From NCBI GenBank assembly GCA_024638705.1, contig JAHEJV010000009.1, positions 1 to 34,499 on the forward strand: a DNA stretch of 34,499 bases, read 5' to 3'. The DNA comes from Deltaproteobacteria bacterium. GTDB taxonomy: Bacteria > Myxococcota_A > UBA9160 > SMWR01. Shown one piece after another: positions 18,523 through 28,024 of the stretch (position 1 is its first letter; every line of letters begins with the position of its first letter). The notes below the pieces were generated by a model. That model was not told the origin of the DNA. It saw only the letters and a program-made list of their open reading frames with translations, and did no database searches. The translations under genes and the position numbers were made by a program.

Positions 18523-20037
18523 GTGCCCGAATCCAGCGCCGAGAACGACACCGCGCCCGGCGCGCTTCGGGCCCTGCGCCGCTTCGACCCGCTCTGGCTG
18601 GCGGCGCCGCTCGGTCTGATCGGGCTGCTCTTCTTCCGTGACGCGTTCCGGCCGAATCCCGACGCCTACTACCACGTGAAGTGCGCCGCGCTCTATTGGC
18701 GCGGGGGCTGGATCGATTCGTTCCCGTGGCTGCCCTACACCTCGCTCCACGACTTCCCCAACGCCTACATCCTCTACCACTGGCTGATCGCGCCCCTGCA
18801 CGCCGTCTTCGCGCCCGAGCGGGTGATCTCGGTGGCGGGAGCGACGTTCGCTGCGGCGATCCCGCTCTCGGCGTACGCGGTGCTGCGACGGCACGCCGTC
18901 GCGTTGCCCGGGCTCTGGGTCGCCGTCCTCTGTCTCGGCTCGCCGGTCGTCACCACCTACTTCGGAGCCCTCAAGGGCGGCGCACTCTTCTTCGTGCTGC
19001 TGCCCTGGTTCCTCCACTTCCTCTTGCGGGGGTCGGCGCGCGGGGTCGCCGCGATCACCTTCCTCGCCGTGTTCGGGTACGTCGGCGCGTTCCTGCTGCC
19101 CGCCCTCGCCCTCCTCTACTTCCTCGCCGGCTGCGACCTCCACGACGCCGCCCGGCGCCGCATGCTCCTGGCCGCGACGGGGGCTTTCGTCGTCGGGATG
19201 GCGGTCCACCCGGGTCCGGTCGCGTACGCGCACCACGTCCTCGCCGAGCTCCTGAGCAGCTACTCGCGCCCCGAGTCGCTCGTCGCGGGACGCCAGCTCG
19301 GGCTCGAGTGGGGCACGCTCAGCGCCGCCGACTGGCTCAGCCGCTGTTATGCGACCGTCGCGCTCTGGGGGCTCTTCCTCGTCGCCCAGCTCCGCCGAGG
19401 CGGCCCGGAGGGTCGCGGCGGCATGGCCGCCGGCGACGTCGCGGCCCTCGTCGTGTGCCTCTCGCTGCTCGGCTACAGCGCCTTCTCGGGCGCGAAGCTC
19501 GTCCACCTCTTCTCGGTCGCGTCGCTGGTCGTGCTGCCGATCCTCGTCCAGCGCTACCGGCCGCTGCCGAGGGCCGCGGTGGCGGTCGTCGCGACGCTCG
19601 CCGTCGCGAACGCCGCCGTCGTGACGGCGCGCACCGTGTCTTCGCACTATCCGCTCGACCCGCCCGCCACCTTCGCGCAGATCGCGGAGGTGCTGATGGA
19701 GCACAGCGAAACGGACGAAATGGTCGTCGCGCCGTGGGGCGCGTTCCCGGGGCTCTTCTTCTACGACACGAAGAATCGTTACGTCGCCGGGATGAACACG
19801 CTCTTCCTGCTCGAGGAATCACCGCAGCGCTTCGAGGCCTACAACCGTCTCTACCGTGGGCGCGCGCCGGAGCCCGAGCGACTCCTGCCCCAGCACTTCG
19901 ACGACGCGCGGCTCGTGCTCGTCCGCGGAGGCGCCGCCGGCTCGCGACGGCTCGCCGGGCAGCTCCACAACAGCCCCTACTTCGCCGAGATCGCCCTACC
20001 CGTCTCCGGCTGGCGACTGTTCCAGCTCGTTCGCTGA
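18523..20037 (+). CDS. Polytopic membrane protein, GT-C glycosyltransferase-like
   Basis: Many hydrophobic segments; N-terminal loop NPDAYYHVKCAALYWRGGWIDSFPWLPYTSL resembles GT-C first-loop acidic motifs. GTG start. Confidence 0.7.
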   Translation: MPESSAENDTAPGALRALRRFDPLWLAAPLGLIGLLFFRDAFRPNPDAYYHVKCAALYWRGGWIDSFPWLPYTSLHDFPNAYILYHWLIAPLHAVFAPERVISVAGATFAAAIPLSAYAVLRRHAVALPGLWVAVLCLGSPVVTTYFGALKGGALFFVLLPWFLHFLLRGSARGVAAITFLAVFGYVGAFLLPALALLYFLAGCDLHDAARRRMLLAATGAFVVGMAVHPGPVAYAHHVLAELLSSYSRPESLVAGRQLGLEWGTLSAADWLSRCYATVALWGLFLVAQLRRGGPEGRGGMAAGDVAALVVCLSLLGYSAFSGAKLVHLFSVASLVVLPILVQRYRPLPRAAVAVVATLAVANAAVVTARTVSSHYPLDPPATFAQIAEVLMEHSETDEMVVAPWGAFPGLFFYDTKNRYVAGMNTLFLLEESPQRFEAYNRLYRGRAPEPERLLPQHFDDARLVLVRGGAAGSRRLAGQLHNSPYFAEIALPVSGWRLFQLVR

Positions 20038-21522
20038 CGCCGCGTCGCGGCGGACGAACAGCCGCCACGGACCCGACGTCGCCACCTCGTCGGCGACGCG
20101 CCCGACGCGGCGCACGAAGCGCGCCGGCGCCGCCCGCACGAGCAGGTGGTCGTAGCCGGCGTGACGATCGACGTGATAGGCGCCCGGCTGGGAGAGCGGC
20201 GGCGCGGGCGGTGGGCTCCCGTCGCGGTACTGCACGGGCACCAGGGGATGGGGAAAGAAATAGGGAGTGACGCCGCCACCGCGGCGCACGTGGAAGTAGT
20301 GATGCACGTGCCGATGGGGATCGAAGACGCTGGGCTCGAGCTCTCGGCTGTCGTCGTCGAAGACGAGGGGCAGCAGCGACACCCCGGGAGGCACGCGTTC
20401 GAGCAGCGGTGCGACCTCGGCGAGCTCCGTCGCGACGCGGCGCTGTTGCACGCCCGATGCGAGCAACGCAGCGGCGACGCCCGCGACGAGCGCGATTCGC
20501 GCGATGCCGACGATGCGCAGACTTCCCGCCGCCATCCCGAGACACAGGAAGACGATCTCTGGAACGCGGGCGTTGATGTAGCTGTAGTCACCCATCCGGA
20601 ACGGCGCGGCGAACACGACGACGCAGCACGCGGTCGCGGCCGAAACCCAGAAGCGTCGGCGCGAAGCATGGGTGGGATGCCCGATCGCGGCGGACACGAG
20701 CACCGCGCCGATCGCGAGCCAGAGCGCCAGCGAAGACCACGCCACCTCGCCCCCGCCGCGCATTCCCACGAAGGGAAGCGTCGCGAGCTCGAGGCTCCGG
20801 GAAAGAGGCAACCACACGACGCCCTGCGCCCCGGACGCCCCCCCTCCGGCCCGCACCGCGACGAACCAGAACGCGAAGACCGCGGCGGCGAGCATCCACG
20901 CGATGGCGACGCGGCGCCGTCCGCCGGGCAGGGGCGCGTCGACTACGAGCCGCAGCGCCGCGAGCGCGAGGAAGGCGAGGAAGGTGAAGGGATGAGTGAG
21001 GAAGAGGCCGACGACCCAGATGCCCTGGCGCGCGGCGCTGCCGCGCTCGCCGTCGGCGAGGCGCGCCTGTTCTTCGAGGGCGAGTCCGAGCAGGGGGATC
21101 GACCACAGGTAGGTGACGAAGCCGAGGAAGTGCGACAGCCCGAGCGACAGGGGCAGCAGCACCAACGCCCCCCACGGCGGCCCGGCGGTGCGTCGCAGCC
21201 CGCCGCATAACAACAAGGCCCACAACACACCCGGCACGCTGAGCGCGATGCGTCCCGCCACCTCGAGCGGCACGACGTGCGCCAACGCACCCGCCACGAG
21301 GTAGAAGGCGGCGAAGGGGCGTGCACCGAGGTCGGTGTCGAAGTGCGCGGCGTAGGACGAGACCGCCGCGTCACCCGCGACGAGGATCGCGACCTGGGCG
21401 AGGTGATAAGGGTAGTCCTGGAGCGGGGGGAACTCGTTCGACCAGATCGGGAGCCAGACGCCGAGGAGCAGGAGCCCGGTGACGGCGGCGAAGACGCATC
21501 GTTCCCGAGAGGTCGCGACCAT
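19996..21522 (-). CDS. Polytopic membrane protein, GT-C-like
   Basis: Many hydrophobic segments; PPLQDYPYHLAQVAILV N-terminal loop. ORF track over-extends it upstream; ATG at 21522. Confidence 0.68.
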   Translation of the reverse strand: MVATSRERCVFAAVTGLLLLGVWLPIWSNEFPPLQDYPYHLAQVAILVAGDAAVSSYAAHFDTDLGARPFAAFYLVAGALAHVVPLEVAGRIALSVPGVLWALLLCGGLRRTAGPPWGALVLLPLSLGLSHFLGFVTYLWSIPLLGLALEEQARLADGERGSAARQGIWVVGLFLTHPFTFLAFLALAALRLVVDAPLPGGRRRVAIAWMLAAAVFAFWFVAVRAGGGASGAQGVVWLPLSRSLELATLPFVGMRGGGEVAWSSLALWLAIGAVLVSAAIGHPTHASRRRFWVSAATACCVVVFAAPFRMGDYSYINARVPEIVFLCLGMAAGSLRIVGIARIALVAGVAAALLASGVQQRRVATELAEVAPLLERVPPGVSLLPLVFDDDSRELEPSVFDPHRHVHHYFHVRRGGGVTPYFFPHPLVPVQYRDGSPPPAPPLSQPGAYHVDRHAGYDHLLVRAAPARFVRRVGRVADEVATSGPWRLFVRRDAASANELEQSPAGDG

Positions 21523-21782
21523 CGTTCGTGTGGCTCCCCATCCACTCGGGTCGAGACCACTCGGGCCGAGACGCCGTACGCGTGGAGGTACGCGCGGAGC
21601 CGGGCACGGTCTGCCCGAGGACCGACACCCGTCCCTCGTCCATCGGCACTTCGCAGCACCGCATGGTACATGTGTGCGCCGCGAAACGGGGGATGTGATC
21701 CGCGTCGACGGCTTCGGTCTCATCGAAAAGGACGACGCCGCGGTCTCCGCAGCCGAACACCGACGACGCGAACGCGACCGGG

Positions 21783-22223
21783 CTACTTCTCCTTGGAGAG
21801 CGTCTGGAGCATCGCGGCCATCTGGGCGTGCACCGCCTCGACGGCCTTCTTCGGACGGATCATCACCTTGAACTCGACGATCTTGCCGTCGTCGTCGCAG
21901 GTGATCAGGTCGACGCCGTTCACGTGGATTCCACCGAGCTTGGTCTCGAACTCCAGCACCGCCTCGTTGCCGGAGAGCACTTCCTTCACATAACGGAAGG
22001 AACCTCCGACGCTCGACGACGCGTCCGACTGCTCGGGCGCGTCGCCGGGCAGCGCCTGCGAGGCCGCCTGGAGGTAGAGCTTCGTGATCGCCTTTCCCTC
22101 CTGGGGCGTGAACACGACCGGCGAATGGAACACGACGTCGTCGTGCAGGAGCTCGTCGAGGCCGCCAGGAAAGTCGCCGCGCAGGTGACGGTGCCAGTTG
22201 CGGATCGTTTCTTCGATCTTCAT
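21783..22223 (-). CDS. SnoaL-like / NTF2-like family protein
   Basis: IRNWHRHLRGDFPGGLDELLHDDVVFHSPVVFTPQEGKAITKLYL...EFETKLGGIHVNGVDLITCDDDGKIVEFKVMIRPKKA. Confidence 0.85.
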   Translation of the reverse strand: MKIEETIRNWHRHLRGDFPGGLDELLHDDVVFHSPVVFTPQEGKAITKLYLQAASQALPGDAPEQSDASSSVGGSFRYVKEVLSGNEAVLEFETKLGGIHVNGVDLITCDDDGKIVEFKVMIRPKKAVEAVHAQMAAMLQTLSKEK

Positions 22224-22235
22224 CGCGATTCCTTT

Positions 22236-23045
22236 CTAGAGCAGGCCCTGGCGCACGCCGACGTGCACCTCGCCGCAGTAGCCGTAATCCACCTCGAGGG
22301 CGACGCCGCTCACGAAGCGCATCGCATCGCCGTTGAGCGCGATCAGGGGCTCCGCCATCTCCCCGGGCGTCGCGTTGCGTCCGATCGGCGCGAGGAAGAA
22401 CTGCTCGAGGTTCTCCTTCCCGCCCACCTGCTCGTGGAAGGTCTCGAGCATCGGCGTCTGGGTCGGCGCCGGCAGCAGACAGTTGAAGCGCACCTCGCGC
22501 TCGACGAGCTGCGACGCGCGCAGCTTCGTGTAGACGATCAACGCCTGCTTCGAGCCGAGATAGCCGTTGGCGACCTCCGGGTTCGCCTCGCACCAGGCGA
22601 CCGCGTCCTCGAAGGTCGTCGTGTCGCACAGCTCGCGCAGCTTCTCGAGATTCTTCGCAAAGCCGACGCCCGCGACCGAGGAGATCAGCGCGACGGCGCC
22701 GCCCTTCGGCACCTGCGGCAGCAATGCCTCGGTGATCGCGCGCACGCCGACGAAGTTCACGCGCATCGTCGCGAGCGCGTCCCACTTCGGCGGTCCGGGC
22801 ACGCCGGCGCAGACGAAGAGCTTCGGAATCTCCCCCTCGACCTGCTTCGCTGCGGCGGCGATCGACGCCGGATCGGCGAGGTCGACCTGGACGCTCTGCT
22901 TCACCGGCGCGGACACCGGCGCGACGTCGAGCGCCGTCACCTCGGCGCCCATCTCGACCAACGTGCGTGCACAGGCCTCGCCCATGCCGGTGGCGGCGCC
23001 CACCACCACGCAGCGCGTGCCCTCGTAGCCCAGGATGTCCTTCAC
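22236..23045 (-). CDS. Short-chain dehydrogenase/reductase
   Basis: VVVGAATGMGEACARTLVEMGAEVTALDV; ISSVAG; YLGSK (YxxxK); C-terminal GVALEVDYGY. Confidence 0.9.
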   Translation of the reverse strand: MKDILGYEGTRCVVVGAATGMGEACARTLVEMGAEVTALDVAPVSAPVKQSVQVDLADPASIAAAAKQVEGEIPKLFVCAGVPGPPKWDALATMRVNFVGVRAITEALLPQVPKGGAVALISSVAGVGFAKNLEKLRELCDTTTFEDAVAWCEANPEVANGYLGSKQALIVYTKLRASQLVEREVRFNCLLPAPTQTPMLETFHEQVGGKENLEQFFLAPIGRNATPGEMAEPLIALNGDAMRFVSGVALEVDYGYCGEVHVGVRQGLL

Positions 23046-23118
23046 CGCGTTCTCCTCGTGCGTTCGCGCCCCACGCTACCGCGCGGCCCGGCTCGTGTCG
23101 CTTGACGAGCCGAGACAT

Positions 23119-23134
23119 TTCCACGAAACTGGAA
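23119..23134. promoter_or_regulatory. Candidate operator TTCCA-n6-TGGAA immediately upstream of the ArsR start
   Basis: Inverted repeat ttccacgaaactggaa ending 2 bp before ATG 23137. Confidence 0.35.
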
Positions 23135-23136
23135 CC

Positions 23137-23439
23137 ATGGAAAAGCAGGACGCCGTCGCGGCGCTCGCCGCCCTCGCCCAGGAGACACGCCTCGACGTGT
23201 TCCGACTGCTGGTGCGCGCCGGCAACGACGGCATGGCCGCCGGCGAGATCAGCGCCGAGCTCGACATCCCGGCGGCCACGCTCTCCTTCCATCTGAAGGA
23301 GCTGCGCAGCGCGGGACTGCTGCTGTGCGAACGCGACGGGCGTTCGCGGATCTACCGACCTGACTTCTCCGCGATGCAGTCGCTCGTCGGCTTCCTCACC
23401 GAGAGCTGTTGCCGGGGAGCGCCGCGTCGGCGCGGGTAG
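23137..23439 (+). CDS. ArsR/SmtB family transcriptional regulator
   Basis: ALAQETRLDVFRLLVRAG...AGEISAELDIPAATLSFHLKELRSAGLLLCERDGRSRIYRPDFSAMQSLVGFLTESCC. Confidence 0.92.
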   Translation: MEKQDAVAALAALAQETRLDVFRLLVRAGNDGMAAGEISAELDIPAATLSFHLKELRSAGLLLCERDGRSRIYRPDFSAMQSLVGFLTESCCRGAPRRRG

Positions 23440-23538
23440 CCCGAGGAGCACGAAGACCCGGGAAGCGAACGCGATCCTCGAGACGTAGCGACCGCGGAAG
23501 CCGTCGTTCGACTTCGGGCGGCTTCGCCTCGCGCACTA

Positions 23539-23592
23539 GACGCCCTTCGGGCGTCCGTGGTGTCAGCGATTCAGCTGCGCCGAATCGCTGAC
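23539..23592. repeat. Two adjacent strong hairpins (GACGCCC-TTC-GGGCGTC; GTCAGCGATTC-n9-GAATCGCTGAC)
   Basis: Perfect 7-bp and 11-bp stems at 23539-23555 and 23562-23592. Confidence 0.8.
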
Positions 23593-23608
23593 GGCGCGCG
23601 CCGGCTTG

Positions 23609-23819
23609 CTACTGGAGCCGGCCGCGCCAGGTCTTCGCGAGGTCCTTGAGGGCGCCGCCGAGCGACGTGTGGTCGCGGCGCTTCGTCTTGCGGCCCTTGC
23701 CACTGTCTTCGACGACGTAGCGACGGGCGTCGCGGTCGTTCACGCGGACACTGACGGTGCGTCCCTCGTCGCGCAGGCGGGCTCCGAATGCGAGCGGTCG
23801 AACGGCCATCTTGGGGACT
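23609..23819 (-). CDS. Small basic hypothetical protein (69 aa)
   Basis: MAVRPLAFGARLRDEGRTVSVRVNDRDARRYVVEDSGKGRKTKRRDHTSLGGALKDLAKTWRGRLQ; lies between convincing genes with no better overlapping ORF. Confidence 0.5.
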
Positions 23820-24017
23820 CCTGGTTCGGTCCGCGGGATTTCGCGGCCTGATGGGAGTCCTTTCGGCGGCGGATTCCGCCGCCTTGAGAAAAATCGCCTC
23901 TTGCGCGAAAAAAGTCCTCGCGACCGGCTCTCCGCCCCGGAGAGCGCCCCGGAGAGCGACGAGAGGCGCGGGACCCGTCGCGCTACCCTGCGCCGCGGCA
24001 ACCGGAGGGGGACTCTC

Positions 24018-25139
24018 GTGCAGGATTGCGTCATTTCGGGCACCGGCCTCTGGGTGCCGCCGGACCGGATCACAAACGCCGAGCTGGTCGCCTCCCTGAC
24101 CGTCGCCGTCGAGCGTTGGAACGAAGCCCACAAGGCCGAGATCGAGTCGGGCACCCTCGAGGAGCGCGACCTCCCGAACGAGCGCTTCATCGTGAAGGCC
24201 TCCGGCGTCGAGAACCGCTACGTCGTCGAGAAGACCGGCGTCCTCGACCCCGAGCGCCTGCGACCGCACCTGCCGACGCGCAGCGAGGACGAGCCCTCGA
24301 TCCAGTGCGAGATCTCGGTCGCGGCGATCCACGAGGCGCTCGACCAGGCAGGGCGCGAACCCGAAGACGTCGACGCGGTGCTCGTCGCCTGCTCGAATCT
24401 CCAGCGCCCCTACCCCGCCGTCGCGATCGAAGTGCAGCACGCGCTCGGCGCATCGGGCTGGGCCTACGACCTCAACGTCGCCTGCTCTTCCGCCACGTTC
24501 GGCATCCAGGCCGCCGTCGACGCGGTGGCGCGCGGCAACGCGCGCTGCGCCGTCGTCGTGAATCCCGAGCTCACCTCGGGCCACAACAACTTCGAGCTGC
24601 GCGACTATCACTTCATCTTCGGCGACGCCTGCACGGCGATCGTCATCGAGCCCGCGGACGGCTGCCGGAACGAAGCGGCCTGGGACGTGATCGACACGCG
24701 CCTCGTCACGAAGTTCTCGAACAACATCCGCAACGACTTCGGCTTCCTGAACCGCAGCGAGGACGACGCGCGCGAAGCGCACGAGCTGGTATTCCGCCAG
24801 AACGGGCGGCGCGTGTTCCGCGAAGTCTGCCCGATGGTCGCCGAGCTGATCACGAAGCAGCTCGGCGATCTGGGGCTCGCTCCGTCGGAGATCCGCCGGA
24901 TGTGGCTGCACCAGGCGAACCTGGCGATGAATCAGCTGATCGCGAAGACGGTGCTCGGCCGCCCCGCCGAGCAGGACGAGGCGCCGGTGATCCTCGACGA
25001 GTTCGCGAACACCAGCTCCGCCGGATCGGTGATCGCCTTCCACCGGCATCGCGACGACCTCGCTTCCGGCGACCTCGGCGTGCTGTGCTCGTTCGGGGCC
25101 GGCTACTCGATCGGAAGCGTGGTGCTGAAGCACCGTTAG
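24018..25139 (+). CDS. 3-oxoacyl-ACP synthase III (FabH)-like ketosynthase
   Basis: Cys-His-Asn catalytic motifs: LNVACSSATFG, WLHQANLAMNQLI, EFANTSSAGS. GTG start. Confidence 0.9.
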   Translation: MQDCVISGTGLWVPPDRITNAELVASLTVAVERWNEAHKAEIESGTLEERDLPNERFIVKASGVENRYVVEKTGVLDPERLRPHLPTRSEDEPSIQCEISVAAIHEALDQAGREPEDVDAVLVACSNLQRPYPAVAIEVQHALGASGWAYDLNVACSSATFGIQAAVDAVARGNARCAVVVNPELTSGHNNFELRDYHFIFGDACTAIVIEPADGCRNEAAWDVIDTRLVTKFSNNIRNDFGFLNRSEDDAREAHELVFRQNGRRVFREVCPMVAELITKQLGDLGLAPSEIRRMWLHQANLAMNQLIAKTVLGRPAEQDEAPVILDEFANTSSAGSVIAFHRHRDDLASGDLGVLCSFGAGYSIGSVVLKHR

Positions 25140-25160
25140 GCGCCGACCCCACGGCTCGCG

Positions 25161-25601
25161 CTAGTAGAACTCGGGCTCGAGCCGGATCGTCACCGCGTCG
25201 CGGTCCGACCACCAGCCCCACAGGGTGTCGAGGAAGCCGTACTTCTCGCGGAAGAGCGCGGCGATCTCCTCGTTGGTGCTCTCCCGGTTCGAGACGATCG
25301 CGTAGTAGTGGATCTCGCGATCGCCGCGGGCGAGGCGCACCTGGGCGTGCGCCTCGATCGCCTGCAGCCAATCGCGGTCGGACCGCTCGGCGCGCACCCA
25401 GACGAAGGGCGGGTCGTCCACGACGAAGACGCGGGCGGGCGCGGTGGGCGGGATCGGGTGGAGCGTCGCCACCTCGACAGCCGCGACCCAGTTGAAGCCG
25501 GCATAGGCGATCGTGATGAGGATCCCGAGCAGCAGGAAGTGCGGCCGCGAGCGCTCTCGGGTGATCCGGATCTGTGCGCGTGAGCGATTCGTCGCGGGCA
25601 C
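25161..25601 (-). CDS. Hypothetical membrane-anchored protein
   Basis: One N-terminal TM segment (HFLLLGILITIAYAGFNWVAAVEVA) and a coherent soluble domain. Confidence 0.6.
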   Translation of the reverse strand: MPATNRSRAQIRITRERSRPHFLLLGILITIAYAGFNWVAAVEVATLHPIPPTAPARVFVVDDPPFVWVRAERSDRDWLQAIEAHAQVRLARGDREIHYYAIVSNRESTNEEIAALFREKYGFLDTLWGWWSDRDAVTIRLEPEFY

Positions 25602-25661
25602 GTCGATTCCCCCTCGTCCTGGGCGTTCATCGGCAGACCGGACGCGGGGGATGAGAGGCCG

Positions 25662-26624
25662 CTAGACGTGGTTGCGCAGCATCAGCTCGCGGGGATGAGG
25701 CTCGAGCCAGGTCTGGCCCTGGAGGTAGGAGACCTCGTGCTGGCGGGCGTGGTGGCGGATCAGGGTGAGCGGCACCACGAGCGGGACGAAGCCGGTGCGG
25801 TACTCCTCGATCAGCTCGGCGAGCTCGGCGCGAGCGCCGGCGTCGAGCACCCGCTTGAAATAGCCGGCGCAGTGGTGGAGCACGTTGGTATTGCGGCCGC
25901 GTGTGGCCTTCACGGCGAGCGCCGCCATGAAGGCGTCGGAATAACGTTGGCGGAACTCCTGCCGCGGGGTCTCGGCGAGCGCCGCGACTTCGCGTCCCAG
26001 CTCGCGATAGGCCACCAGAGAGTGCGCCATCAGCTGGAGCTTGTGCGCCGTGTGGAAGGCCACCGCCTGGCCGCGGGTCCAGCGCCCGCGGAAGAACGCG
26101 CGGAGACGGGCGTAGGCGAAGACCCGTTCGATGAAGCTCTCGCGCAGGTTCGGGTCGTTCAGGCGCCCTTCCTCCTCGATCGGAAGCGACGGGAACACGC
26201 GCTGGAGCTCCTGCGCGAACAGCCCGATGCCATTCTTCTCGGGCATGCCCTTCTCGCTGTAGATCTTCACCCGCGCCATGCCGCAGCTCGGCGAGTCACG
26301 CTTGAGCAGATAGCCGCAGAGCTCGAGGGCGCGCAGGCTGCGCACGCGCTTCTCCGCATAGCGCTCGAGACGACGGGTGTGGTCGCGCCCTTCCTTGGTC
26401 TCCACCAGGCGCACCGCGTCGCCCTCGCGCACCAGGCGCATGGACGGACGCGGCGTGCCGAGCCCGGCTTCCGCCTCCGGACACACCGGCACCCACTCGA
26501 AATGATCGCCGAGCACCTCGTCGATGTAGCGATCGCGCTTGTGCCCGCCGTCGAAGCGGACCTTCTGCCCGAGGAGACACGACGAGACGCCGATGCGGAT
26601 CGGCGATTCGCTCTGCCCGGTCAC
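25662..26624 (-). CDS. DUF523-DUF1722 (YbgA-like) fusion protein
   Basis: IRIGVSSCLLGQKVRFDGGHKRDRYI (DUF523) ... LLKRDSPSCGMARVKIY ... VFAYARLRAFFRGRWTRGQAVAFHTAHKLQLMAHS (DUF1722). GTG start overlaps the photolyase stop. Confidence 0.92.
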   Translation of the reverse strand: MTGQSESPIRIGVSSCLLGQKVRFDGGHKRDRYIDEVLGDHFEWVPVCPEAEAGLGTPRPSMRLVREGDAVRLVETKEGRDHTRRLERYAEKRVRSLRALELCGYLLKRDSPSCGMARVKIYSEKGMPEKNGIGLFAQELQRVFPSLPIEEEGRLNDPNLRESFIERVFAYARLRAFFRGRWTRGQAVAFHTAHKLQLMAHSLVAYRELGREVAALAETPRQEFRQRYSDAFMAALAVKATRGRNTNVLHHCAGYFKRVLDAGARAELAELIEEYRTGFVPLVVPLTLIRHHARQHEVSYLQGQTWLEPHPRELMLRNHV

Positions 26625-28024
26625 GACGTCTCCTGCCTCGCGGCCTTGAAGCGGGCGAGCGCCTCCTCGCGACGCTTCGCGTGGTCGACGATCGGACGCG
26701 GATATCCCTCGGGCCCGAAGAGCCCGTCCCAGGGCTCGTGGACCGACTCGGCGGGAACGTCCCGCAGCTCCGGCACCCATTCCTTCACGTACGCACCGTC
26801 GGGATCGTAGCGGCGCGCCTGGGTCGTCGGGTTGAAGATCCGGAAATAGGGCTGGGCGTCGGTTCCCGTGGAGGCGGCCCACTGCCAGCCGCCGTTGTTC
26901 GAGGCCGGATCGCCGTCGACGAGCCACTCGAAGAAGAAGCGCTCGCCCGCGCGCCAGTCGATCAGGAGATCCTTGGTGAGGAAGCTCGCGACGAGCATGC
27001 GCACCCGGTTGTGCATCCACCCCGTCGCGCGCAGCTGACGCATCCCCGCGTCGACGATCGGGAAGCCGGTGCGCCCTTCGCACCATGCCTCGAAGGCGTC
27101 CGGGTCGTCGTTCCACGCCAGTGCGTCGTACTCTTCGCGGTAGTTCTGCTTCAGCACGCGCGGCTGGCTCTCGAGGATCGCCGCATAGAACTCACGCCAC
27201 ACGAGTTCGTCGAGCCATTTCGTGACGCCGCGCCGGTGGCTCGCCTCGGCCGCCGCTTCGAGCCCGGCGTCGAAGCAGGACCGGATCGAGATCACCCCGA
27301 AGCGCAGGTAGGGGGAGAGCCGCGAGGTGCCGTCCTTGTCGGGGCGGTCGCGATCCTCGTGGTAGCGGGCCACCGGGCCTTCGAGGAAGGTGCGCAGGCG
27401 GCGGCGCGCGGCGCGGTGACCGGCCGTGGGAAGCTCGACCTCGGCTCCGGCCTTGCCGACGACCGACTCCGCGTCGGGCAGCGAGCCGGCCTCCACGTTC
27501 GGGATCGGCGGCGGCGTGGCGCGCATGCGCCGCGGCTCCGGCGACTCCTCGCGGAAGCGTCGCCACCATGCGTCGCGATAGGGCGAGTAGACGGCGTAGG
27601 GCGTGCCGCTCTTCGTGAGCACTGCGTCGGCAGGGAAGATCACGTCGTCGCGCGGGTCGAGCACGGACACCTCGCGCTTCTCTGCCGCGCGGCGCACGGC
27701 ATCGTCGCGATCTCGCGCGAAGGGCGTGTTGCCGGGCGCGAAGGAGAGGTGCGAAGCCTTCGTCTCGTCGAGCAGCTTCGGGATCACCTGTTCGGGCTTC
27801 CCCTTCCTCACGACGAGCGGCACGTCGCGCGACGCGAGTTCGGCCTCCAGGCGCTCCAGGTTCGCGATCAGGAAACGCGTGCGGACCGCGGACGCGCGAT
27901 TCGCGATCCTCGGATCGAGCACGAACACCGGCAACCACTGGTCGACGTGGCCGAAGAGCGCGTCGAGCGACGCGTGGTCGGTTAGGCGCAGATCGTTCCG
28001 GAACCAGTGGAGGCCTCGGGTCAA
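26621..28024 (-). CDS. phr: Deoxyribodipyrimidine photolyase / cryptochrome family
   Basis: TRGLHWFRNDLRLTDHASLDAL; GRTGFPIVDAGMRQLRATGWMHNRVRMLVASFLTKDLLIDWRAGERFFFEWLVDGDPASNNGGWQWAASTGTDAQPYFRIFNP. TTG start (28024) overlaps upstream stop. Confidence 0.95.
   Translation of the reverse strand: MTRGLHWFRNDLRLTDHASLDALFGHVDQWLPVFVLDPRIANRASAVRTRFLIANLERLEAELASRDVPLVVRKGKPEQVIPKLLDETKASHLSFAPGNTPFARDRDDAVRRAAEKREVSVLDPRDDVIFPADAVLTKSGTPYAVYSPYRDAWWRRFREESPEPRRMRATPPPIPNVEAGSLPDAESVVGKAGAEVELPTAGHRAARRRLRTFLEGPVARYHEDRDRPDKDGTSRLSPYLRFGVISIRSCFDAGLEAAAEASHRRGVTKWLDELVWREFYAAILESQPRVLKQNYREEYDALAWNDDPDAFEAWCEGRTGFPIVDAGMRQLRATGWMHNRVRMLVASFLTKDLLIDWRAGERFFFEWLVDGDPASNNGGWQWAASTGTDAQPYFRIFNPTTQARRYDPDGAYVKEWVPELRDVPAESVHEPWDGLFGPEGYPRPIVDHAKRREEALARFKAARQETS

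Noticed and set aside
21371-21760. 129-aa minus-strand ORF upstream of the GT-C-like gene (MFGCGDRGVVLFDETEAVDADHIPRF...)
   Set aside because: Overlaps the well-supported membrane protein start, and I recognise no family; includes a 15-bp x2 direct repeat at 21542-21571 that is probably non-coding.
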